A stretch of DNA of 9,827 nucleotides from Alphaproteobacteria bacterium (GTDB lineage: Bacteria > Pseudomonadota > Alphaproteobacteria > Geminicoccales > Geminicoccaceae): positions 1-9,827 of the forward strand of contig JALSGW010000358.1 of NCBI GenBank assembly GCA_026982585.1. Direction: 5' to 3'. The notes below the pieces were generated by a model. It was not told the DNA's origin. It worked only from the letters and a program-made list of their open reading frames with translations, and made no database searches. Positions within the stretch are counted from its first letter, which is position 1, and each line of letters starts with the position of its first letter. The translations under genes and the position numbers were made by a program. Positions 1 through 6,212 of this stretch are shown one piece after another.

Positions 1-43
1 CGGCCAGCTCGCCAGCGCGCAGCCCCGCACGCGTGCGGCCTGA
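1..43 (+). CDS. Possible C-terminal end of an unidentified upstream gene (partial)
   Basis: Thirteen sense codons in one frame run from base 2 to a TGA at 41-43 and read GQLASAQPRTRAA. All but one end in G or C, as in the confirmed genes here, whereas the adjacent frame does so less consistently. The stop lies 15 nt before the sppA start, which would fit a cotranscribed upstream gene. The fragment is too short to identify, and it could equally be untranslated leader. Confidence 0.3.
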   Translation, partial: GQLASAQPRTRAA

Positions 44-58
44 GGGCGGACGGGGCGC

Positions 59-1768
59 ATGCGTCGTCTCCTGGTCGGCTGCCTGGCGAGCCTGGGCCTG
101 CTGTTCCTCCTGCTCCTGCTCGTCCTCGCGGGCGTGGCCTATTGGGCGCTGCGGGAGCTCGAAGTGGCCGACGAGTTCCCGGCCGAGCTGCCCGCGACCG
201 TGGTGCTCGAGCTGGACCTGCGCGGCCGGCTCGAGGACCGCATCGATCCCTCGCCGCTGGCCCTGGTGCTGGAGGAGGACCGTCCGGATCTGAGCGCCAC
301 CCTGCTCGCCCTCGAGCGGGCCGCCGCGGATCCGCGGGTCGCGGGCCTGATCGCCCGCATCGATGCCACCGATCACGGGCTTGCCACCGTCCAGGAGCTG
401 CGCGCCGCGGTGCTGCGCTTTCGCGCGGCGGGCAAGTTCGCCCTCGCCCATGCCGAGAGCCTCGGCGATCTCGGCGGCGGCAGCGAGGGCTATTATCTCG
501 CCACCGCCTTCGAGGACATCGCCCTCCAGCCCACCGGGACCCTGGGCCTGGTCGGCCTGCTCGTGGAGCTGCCCTATCTGGGCGGGCTGCTCGAGCGGCT
601 CGGGGTGGAGGCGGAGGTGGAACAGCGGGCGGAGTACAAGACCTCCTTCGAGATCTTCACCCGCACAGAGCCGAGCCCGGCCGCCCGGGAGATGGTGGCA
701 AGCATCGCCGACGAGCTGTTCGCCCAGATGGTGGCCGGCATGGCCGAGGGCCGCGGCCTGGGCGAGGCGGCGATGCGCGATCTCATCGACGAGGGGCCCT
801 ATACCGCCAGGGAGGCGCTCGCGCTCGGGCTCGTGGACCGGCTCGAGGACTATGGGGCGGCGCGCGCCCGGGCGCGGAGCCGGGCCGGGGACGGGGCCGG
901 GCTTGTGGCGCTCGCGGACTATCTCGAAGAGCTGCCGGAGCCGGATTCGGAGGCGGTGGCGGTCGCCTTCATCCGCGCCGCGGGGCTGGTGCAGCCGGGC
1001 TCCGGCGGCTTCGGCGACGGTATTTACGCCGATTCGCTGGTGGCGGCGCTCGAGCAGGCGGCGGAGGATCCGGACGTCCGGGGGGTGTTGCTGCGCCTCG
1101 AGAGCGGCGGCGGCGCCGCCAGCGCCTCGGAGGCGGTGCGCGCGGCCATCGCCCGGGTCCGCGAAGCGGGCAAGCCGGTGGTGGTGTCGCTCCAGAACGA
1201 CGGCGCCTCGGGCGCCTATTGGATGGCCGTCGCCGCCGACCGCATCCTGGCCCAGCCCGCCACCCTCACCGGATCGATCGGGGTGGTGGCGGCGCGGCCG
1301 GTGCTGGTGGAGCTGTGGCAGAAGCTCGGGGTGCGCTGGTACAGCGAGGCCCGCGGCGAGAACGCCGGCATGCTCTCCCTCGCCGGGCGTTATGACGTGA
1401 AGGAGCGGGCGCGGGTGGCGGCGATCATGGACTCGCTGTATGTCCGGTTCATCGAGGTGGTGGCGGAGGGCCGCGGCCTGTCCCCGGAGGCGGTGTTGAG
1501 CGCGGCGCGGGGCCGGGTGTGGACGGGCAGCCTCGCCCTCGCGCGCGGGCTGGTCGATCGTCTGGGCGGGTTGTACGAGGCCAAGGAGGAGCTGCGCCGG
1601 CTGCTCGATCTGCCGCCCGGAGCGGAGCTGCGCCTTGTTCCCTATCCGGAGCCGGAGGGGCTGTTGGGCTGGCTTTCCCGCCTCGCCGGCGCGCCCGGCG
1701 CCGGAGCGGACCTGCTAGGGCTTCTCGAACAGCCGCTGCTGTTGGCCCCGGTCATCCGCATCCGCTGA
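59..1768 (+). CDS. sppA: Signal peptide peptidase SppA, 67K type (S49 serine protease)
   Basis: This 569-residue protein should degrade cleaved signal peptides at the periplasmic face of the inner membrane. Residues 4-30 form one hydrophobic N-terminal anchor after MRR. Two tandem S49 domains follow (about 45-265 and 300-510), as in the long E. coli-type enzyme (about 618 aa). The Ser-Lys dyad is split between domains: Lys194 in EYKTSFEIF and Ser384 in NDGASGAYW, the latter followed by the family motif TLTGSIGVV (402-410). Two loops are unusual: the family's SPGGS reads SGGGA (349-353), and ASGG reads ASGA (383-386). The ATG at 59 gives the anchor immediately; the ribosome site is weak (GAGGG, 12 nt upstream). 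The last 54 bases overlap the 3' end of phoB on the other strand. The family assignment is firm; the substrates are inferred. Confidence 0.93.
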   Translation: MRRLLVGCLASLGLLFLLLLLVLAGVAYWALRELEVADEFPAELPATVVLELDLRGRLEDRIDPSPLALVLEEDRPDLSATLLALERAAADPRVAGLIARIDATDHGLATVQELRAAVLRFRAAGKFALAHAESLGDLGGGSEGYYLATAFEDIALQPTGTLGLVGLLVELPYLGGLLERLGVEAEVEQRAEYKTSFEIFTRTEPSPAAREMVASIADELFAQMVAGMAEGRGLGEAAMRDLIDEGPYTAREALALGLVDRLEDYGAARARARSRAGDGAGLVALADYLEELPEPDSEAVAVAFIRAAGLVQPGSGGFGDGIYADSLVAALEQAAEDPDVRGVLLRLESGGGAASASEAVRAAIARVREAGKPVVVSLQNDGASGAYWMAVAADRILAQPATLTGSIGVVAARPVLVELWQKLGVRWYSEARGENAGMLSLAGRYDVKERARVAAIMDSLYVRFIEVVAEGRGLSPEAVLSAARGRVWTGSLALARGLVDRLGGLYEAKEELRRLLDLPPGAELRLVPYPEPEGLLGWLSRLAGAPGAGADLLGLLEQPLLLAPVIRIR

Positions 1769-2461
1769 CCAGGCCTCGGGCGGCCGCAGACCATAGCCCT
1801 GGCCGCGCACGGTGCGGATGGGATCCGCCTCGCCGGCGGCGTTGAGAGCGCGTCGCAGGCGGCGCACCGCCGCGTCCACCGCCCGCGGCTCCACATCCCG
1901 GCTCGCCGGCCACAAGCGCGCGAGCAGGGTCTCGCGGTCGAACAGCCGCCCGGGATGTTCGAGCAAAAACTGCAACAGACGCCATTCGGTGGGGGCCAGC
2001 CGCAGCGGCCGGCCGCGCCGGTAGGCGCGACCGGATGCGGGCTCGAGGCGGATGTCCCCCACCTCGATGCGGTCCTCGAACAGGGACGGCCGCCTGCGCC
2101 GCAAAACGGCCCGGATGCGGGCGATCACCTCGGCGGGCGAGAAGGGTTTGACCACGTAGTCGTCGGCGCCGAGATCGAGGCCCCTGAGCCGGTCCGCCTC
2201 CTCGCCCCGGGCGGTGAGGAAGAGGATGGCGAGATCCCGGGTCTCCGGCCGGCGGCGCAGCGTGAGGCAGAGGTCGAGACCGGAACGGCCAGGCAGCATC
2301 CAGTCCACCACCACCACATCGGGGGGCTGCTCCGCCACCAGCTGGAGCGCGCTCTCGGCGTCCTCCGCCTCCGCCACCTGGAAACCGCTTGCGCGCAGAT
2401 TGTAGGCAAGCAGCCGGCGCACCGGCTCTTCGTCCTCGACGAGCAGCACGAGCGGCGTCAT
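1715..2461 (-). CDS. phoB: Phosphate regulon response regulator PhoB (OmpR/PhoB family)
   Basis: This is a 248-residue transcription factor that PhoR phosphorylates to activate phosphate-starvation genes. The receiver domain (1-120) has acidic residues E9, D10 and E11, phospho-acceptor Asp53 in VVDWMLPG, Thr83 and Lys105 in the KPFSP loop. The winged-helix domain (about 130-226) has PTEWRLL, a recognition helix near 193-206 (RAVDAAVRRLRRAL) and the wing motif VRGQGYGLR. The ATG at 2461 matches the usual PhoB N-terminus (MTPLVLLVEDE); an in-frame GTG at 2473 would add four residues. The protein ends in a 22-residue polar tail after LR226, about 20 residues longer than E. coli PhoB, and most of that tail lies in the overlap with sppA. 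It is the last gene of the pst cluster, 59 nt after pstB. Confidence 0.95.
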   Translation of the reverse strand: MTPLVLLVEDEEPVRRLLAYNLRASGFQVAEAEDAESALQLVAEQPPDVVVVDWMLPGRSGLDLCLTLRRRPETRDLAILFLTARGEEADRLRGLDLGADDYVVKPFSPAEVIARIRAVLRRRRPSLFEDRIEVGDIRLEPASGRAYRRGRPLRLAPTEWRLLQFLLEHPGRLFDRETLLARLWPASRDVEPRAVDAAVRRLRRALNAAGEADPIRTVRGQGYGLRPPEAWSADADDRGQQQRLFEKP

Positions 2462-2520
2462 GGGCCTCTTCACTCCCGGGCGATGGCCGCGTTCACGGGC
2501 GCGCCCCGTCCCGTCGCCCG
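2462..2520 (-). promoter_or_regulatory. pstB-phoB intergenic region with potential nested stem-loop
   Basis: This 59-nt gap is the longest in the cluster and stands where phoU is normally found. On the - strand, CGGGCGA (2520-2514) begins right after the pstB stop and pairs perfectly with TCGCCCG (2483-2477). A second stem, ACGGG (2509-2505) with CCCGT (2499-2495), lies inside it around a GCGCG loop. The outer 3' arm abuts the GGGAG (2477-2473) that may be the phoB ribosome site. There is no T-tract, so this is not an obvious intrinsic terminator. In DNA this GC-rich, such pairing can occur by chance. Confidence 0.3.
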
Positions 2521-3333
2521 CTAGGCGGCATGGCCCGCCAGATAGCGCCGGGTGCGGGGATCCCGCGGCCGGACCAGCACCTCCGCGGCCGGGCCGAACT
2601 CCACCAGCCGGCCCAAGTGGAGGAAGGCGACGTCATGCGCGATGCGCGCGGCCTGCTGCATCAGATGGGTGACCAGGAGGATCGTGTAGCGCGATTTGAG
2701 CTCCGACAACAGGGCCTCGATGTGGGCGGTGGCGGCGGGATCGAGCGCCGAGGTGGGCTCGTCGAGGAGCAAAAGCTCCGGCTCAGGCGCCAGGGCGCGG
2801 GCGATGCACAGGCGCTGCTGCTGGCCGCCCGAGAGGTTGAAGGCGTGATCGTGCAGCCGGTCCTTCACCTCCGCCCACAGGCCCGCCCGGCGCAGGCTCT
2901 TCTCCACCTGCTCGTCGAGCAGAGCGCGCTTGCGGACGCCGCGAATACGCAGCCCCGCCGCCACATTCTCGTAGATGGAGGTGGGAAAGGGGTTGGGCTT
3001 CTGGAACACCATGCCGATGCGCAGCCGCACCAGCAGGGGATCGGTGTGGGGCGCGAGCACGTCGAGGCCGCCCGGCTCGAGCAGGATGCGCCCTTGGTAG
3101 CGGTGGCCGGGCTCGAGGTCGTGGAGCCGGTTGATGCAGCGCAAGAGCGTGCTCTTGCCGCAGCCGGAGGGGCCGATCAGGGCGGTGATGCGCCGCTCGC
3201 GCACGGGCAGGGTGACGTCGAACAACACCTGGCGGCGGCCGTACCAGAAGGACAGGTTCGCGATCCGCAGCTTCAAGGGCCGCTCCTCGGCCTCCGCGGT
3301 GCGGGAGGGGATGGGGAGAGCCGCGACGGTCAT
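2521..3333 (-). CDS. pstB: Phosphate ABC transporter ATP-binding protein PstB
   Basis: This 270-residue cytoplasmic ATPase powers high-affinity phosphate import through PstC/PstA. All nucleotide-binding motifs are visible: Walker A GPSGCGKS (54-61), Q-loop FQKPNPFP (Gln111), signature LSGGQQQR (167-174), Walker B LLLLDEP with Glu192, D-loop SALDP and switch His223 in VTHLMQQA. The PNPFP and TSIYENV stretch and the DPRTRRYL C-terminus are typical of PstB rather than ABC ATPases in general. The first 20 residues are a non-conserved lead-in. The ATG at 3333 was chosen because it overlaps the pstA stop as ATGA and has GGAGG at 3346-3342, 8 nt upstream. The open frame continues further upstream, but only as a shadow of pstA. 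Confidence 0.96.
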   Translation of the reverse strand: MTVAALPIPSRTAEAEERPLKLRIANLSFWYGRRQVLFDVTLPVRERRITALIGPSGCGKSTLLRCINRLHDLEPGHRYQGRILLEPGGLDVLAPHTDPLLVRLRIGMVFQKPNPFPTSIYENVAAGLRIRGVRKRALLDEQVEKSLRRAGLWAEVKDRLHDHAFNLSGGQQQRLCIARALAPEPELLLLDEPTSALDPAATAHIEALLSELKSRYTILLVTHLMQQAARIAHDVAFLHLGRLVEFGPAAEVLVRPRDPRTRRYLAGHAA

Positions 3334-4238
3334 GGGGCGAGCCTCCGGGCACGCAGGCGCAGGACGATGGCAAGGGCGTTGATCAAAAGCGCGAGGGCGA
3401 GCAGCACCACCCCCGCCGCCGCCGCGAGTTCGTGGAAGGCCGGCTGCGGCCGGCTCAGCCAGCCGAACATCTGGATCGAAAGCGCGGTGAAGGGGGAGAA
3501 CAGCCATTCGGCGTCCACATAGGGCGGCTCGGGGCGCAGCGGTGAGGGCGGCAGGAAGGCGATGAAGCTCAGCGCACCCACCGCCACCAGGGGAGCGGTC
3601 TCGCCCACGGCACGGGAGAGGGCGACGATGACGCCGGTCAGGATGCCGGGCGCTGCCGCAGGCAGCACGAAGCGCAAAAGCGTCTGTCTTCGGTCGGCGC
3701 CGAGCGCGTAGGCCGCCTCCCACAGCGTGCGCGGCACCGCCCTGAGCGCCTCGCGCGTCGCCACGATCACCACCGGCAGGATCAACAAGGCCAAAACCAT
3801 CGCGGCGCTCAGGATCGACGCCCCCAATCCGAGGCCGTCGACGAACAGGGCGAGCCCGAGCAGGCCGTAGAGGATGGAGGGCACGCCGGCGAGGTTGGCG
3901 ATGTTCACCTCCACGAGCCGGGTGAAGGCGCCGCGCGGCGCATAGGCCTCGAGGTAGAGCCCGGCCGCCACTCCGAGCGGCACGGCGAGGGCCGCGGTGA
4001 CGGACAAAATGGCGAGGCTCCCCACCCAGGCCGGCAGGATGCCCGCCCGCTCCGGCCGGCGCGAGGGAAATGCGCTCAGGAAGTCCCAGTCCAGATGCGG
4101 AAGTCCGCTTCGCACGAGATCGAACATCAGGACCAGGAGGGTGAAGGCGGCGGCGCCCGGCAAGAGCAGGCCGAAGAGCCCGAAGGCGAGCTCCAGGAGG
4201 CGGGCGCGTCGGATGCGGGGGGGAAGGGTGCTGGACAT
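3330..4238 (-). CDS. pstA: Phosphate ABC transporter permease PstA
   Basis: This 302-residue inner-membrane permease forms the phosphate channel with PstC. Hydrophobic segments lie near residues 16-43, 70-98, 112-134, 140-161, 196-222 and 271-297, giving the six-helix pattern. The cytoplasmic coupling (EAA) loop is clear at 174-199: EAAYALGADRRQTLLRFVLP, then AAAPGI. PstA-typical stretches include NLAGVPSILYG (114-124) and SRAVGETAPLVAVG (208-221). The start at 4238 lies 3 nt after the pstC stop with only a weak purine-rich site upstream, so translation is probably coupled to pstC. Its stop overlaps the pstB start by 4 nt. Confidence 0.95.
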   Translation of the reverse strand: MSSTLPPRIRRARLLELAFGLFGLLLPGAAAFTLLVLMFDLVRSGLPHLDWDFLSAFPSRRPERAGILPAWVGSLAILSVTAALAVPLGVAAGLYLEAYAPRGAFTRLVEVNIANLAGVPSILYGLLGLALFVDGLGLGASILSAAMVLALLILPVVIVATREALRAVPRTLWEAAYALGADRRQTLLRFVLPAAAPGILTGVIVALSRAVGETAPLVAVGALSFIAFLPPSPLRPEPPYVDAEWLFSPFTALSIQMFGWLSRPQPAFHELAAAAGVVLLALALLINALAIVLRLRARRLAP

Positions 4239-4241
4239 GGT

Positions 4242-5180
4242 CTAGGCGCCCCTATGCGACCGCTTGCGAGAGAGCAGGGTGGCCAGGAGGTTGACGGCGA
4301 AGGTGCACAGGAACAGGCCCAACGCCACCACAAACAAGGAACGGTAGGCGCGCGAGCCGTATGGCACGTCGCCGAAGCTCACCTGGACGATGTAGGCGGT
4401 CATGGTGGCCGCTCCCTCGAGCGGGTTGAAGGTGAAGCGGGGGTTCTGGCCGGCTGCCAGGGTGACCACCATGGTCTCGCCCATCGCCCGGGCGAGCGCG
4501 AGCAGGAAGGCCGATACGATCCCCGAGCGCGCGGCCGGCAGCATCACTCCAAGACCCGTCTGCAGGCGGGTGAAGCCGAGCGCGTAGGCCGCCTCCCGAA
4601 GCTCGCGCGGCACCGCCCGCAGCGCGTCCTCCGAGAGGGACACCGCATAGGGCAGGATCATCACCCCGAGCACAAGGCCGGCCGCCAGCATGTTGAAGGG
4701 CGGCAGGCCCGGGATCAGCCCCTGCAACAATGGGGTGACGACGAGCAGCGCGAAATAGCCGTAGACCACGGTGGGCACCGCGGCGAGCAGCTCGAGCACC
4801 GGTTTGGCCGCCTCGCGCAGCCTGGGCGGGGCGTACTCGCAAAGATAGAGGGCGAGCGCGAGGCCCGCGGGCAAGGCGAGGGCGAGGGCGATCAGGGTGG
4901 TGGTAAGGGTGCCGGCGACGAGCGCCCAGATGCCGTAGCGGGGCTCCGCGAACAGAGGCGTCCAGACGGTGTCCAGCAACACCGCCGAAAGCCCGACCTC
5001 CTCCAGGAAGGGCAGCGATTCGCCGATCAGGACGGCGACGATGGCAAGGGTGATCAGCACCGACAGCGCGGCTGCCGCCCAAAGCAGGGCCGCGAACAGG
5101 CCCGCGAGGAGCCGGCGGCGCCGCAAAAACCCCGCGCTCGGCGCAAAGGACGAGAGGCCTTCGGCGCCAACCGACGGCAT
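4242..5180 (-). CDS. pstC: Phosphate ABC transporter permease PstC
   Basis: This 312-residue integral membrane protein pairs with PstA. After a 20-residue cytoplasmic lead ending in RRRR, hydrophobic segments run near 24-52, 84-113, 128-152, 162-181, 218-244 and 281-303. The EAA loop is at 196-221 (EAAYALGFTRLQTGLGVMLP, then AARSGI). Diagnostic stretches are AAVPTVVYGYFAL (133-145) and ARAMGETMVVTLAAG (230-244). The open frame runs much further upstream, but that part is a shadow of pstS. The ATG at 5180 sits 11 nt after the pstS stop, with GAGG overlapping that stop 9 nt upstream, and it restores the normal PstC length. Confidence 0.95.
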   Translation of the reverse strand: MPSVGAEGLSSFAPSAGFLRRRRLLAGLFAALLWAAAALSVLITLAIVAVLIGESLPFLEEVGLSAVLLDTVWTPLFAEPRYGIWALVAGTLTTTLIALALALPAGLALALYLCEYAPPRLREAAKPVLELLAAVPTVVYGYFALLVVTPLLQGLIPGLPPFNMLAAGLVLGVMILPYAVSLSEDALRAVPRELREAAYALGFTRLQTGLGVMLPAARSGIVSAFLLALARAMGETMVVTLAAGQNPRFTFNPLEGAATMTAYIVQVSFGDVPYGSRAYRSLFVVALGLFLCTFAVNLLATLLSRKRSHRGA

Positions 5181-5191
5181 GGCGGCGTACC

Positions 5192-6193
5192 TCAACCGGC
5201 CCGCCCTTGCGCTTCGGCTTCGGTGGCTCGCCCGGGGCGGGGGACCGCTCCGGCTTTCCGGAGCAGGCTCCGGCTTTTCGCGTAGGCGTCCCTGGAGAGC
5301 GGGATGAAGCCGACCTCCCGGGCGAGCGGCAGCACCAGCTCCGGGTCGAGATACATGGCGAGGAAGGCGCGCACCGCTTCCCGCTCCTCGAGCGCCCCCG
5401 CGTCCACGTACAGCCACAGGGGGCGGGCGAGCGGCCGGTAGCGGTTCGTGCGCACATTGTCCGGGCTCGGTGTCAGGCAGGCGCCGGTTTCGGGGTCGCG
5501 CACCGCCACCGCCTTCAGCCGGTCGCGGTTCTGGGCGTAGTAGGGGTAGCCGAAGAAGCCGAGCGCGCCCGGATCCCGGCTGACGCCGAGCACCAGCACA
5601 TTGTCGTCCTCGCTCGCGGTGTAGTCGCCGCGCGAGGCGCCGGTCTTTCCCGTCACGACGGCGGTGAAATAGTCGTAGGTGCCGGAATCGGGGCCGGGCC
5701 CGTAGAGGGCGAGCGGTATGTCCGGCCACTTCGGGCGCAGCTGGCTCCAGCGGGTCACCCGACCCTGGGCCTCGGGCGCCCACATGCGCCTGAGCTCGGC
5801 GACGCTCAGGCAGTCCACCCAGTCGTTGGCGGGATGGACCACCACCGTCACCGCATCGAGGGCGACCGGCACCGCCAAGGGCCGCACCCCGGCGGCGGCG
5901 CAGGCCTGTTCCTCCTCGGGGCGGATGGGCCGGGAAGCGTTGACGAGATCGGCCTCGCCCCGGCACAGGCGCCGGAACCCGCCGCCCGTCCCCGAGATTG
6001 CCACCGTCACCCGAAAGCGGCCGCGCGCCCACAGCTGGAACTCCTCCGCCACCGCCTCGGTGAGGGGATAGAGGGTGGAGGAGCCGTCGATGCGCAGCCA
6101 GTCCGTCTCCGCCCGCAAAGCTCCCGCGGCGATCGAGGCCAGGGCGGCCGCAGCCAAGCCGCCGGCGCGCCCGAATGCGAACCCTCCGGCCAT
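5192..6193 (-). CDS. pstS: Periplasmic phosphate-binding protein PstS
   Basis: This 333-residue secreted protein captures phosphate for PstCAB. Residues 1-28 look like a signal peptide with an Ala-rich hydrophobic core and likely cleavage after ALRA28; there is no lipobox cysteine. The binding-protein fold shows the expected anion-binding loops: IDGSSTLYP (35-43), SGTGGGF (67-73), ASRPI (86-90) and GPDSGTYDYF (167-176). It resembles the shorter PstS/SphX-like branch of the phosphate-binding family more than E. coli PstS; that subgrouping is my judgement from motifs. Four cysteines (77, 98, 128, 239) could form disulfides. The ATG at 6193 has GGAG 8 nt upstream and lies 19 nt after the phoR stop. 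A Pho-box-like promoter precedes it. Confidence 0.93.
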   Translation of the reverse strand: MAGGFAFGRAGGLAAAALASIAAGALRAETDWLRIDGSSTLYPLTEAVAEEFQLWARGRFRVTVAISGTGGGFRRLCRGEADLVNASRPIRPEEEQACAAAGVRPLAVPVALDAVTVVVHPANDWVDCLSVAELRRMWAPEAQGRVTRWSQLRPKWPDIPLALYGPGPDSGTYDYFTAVVTGKTGASRGDYTASEDDNVLVLGVSRDPGALGFFGYPYYAQNRDRLKAVAVRDPETGACLTPSPDNVRTNRYRPLARPLWLYVDAGALEEREAVRAFLAMYLDPELVLPLAREVGFIPLSRDAYAKSRSLLRKAGAVPRPGRATEAEAQGRAG

Positions 6194-6212
6194 TGCGGTT
6201 GCTCCGTTGGGG

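Noticed and set aside
2291..2321. CCACCACCAC-like triplet run on the + strand
   Set aside because: It encodes the VVVVDW strand around PhoB Asp53; it is a codon-use effect, not a microsatellite or array.
2389..3522. Long + strand open frame of 377 codons opposite pstB and pstA
   Set aside because: It is antisense to two genes with complete motifs, has low-complexity composition rich in Gln/Arg/Gly/Ala, and arises from the scarcity of stop codons in very GC-rich DNA. It shows no PhoU-like or other family motif.
5181..6032. Apparent N-terminal extension of PstC by 284 residues
   Set aside because: The extension lies within pstS in another frame and is low-complexity Arg/Gly/Ala. The ATG at 5180 gives normal PstC length and a start just after the pstS stop.
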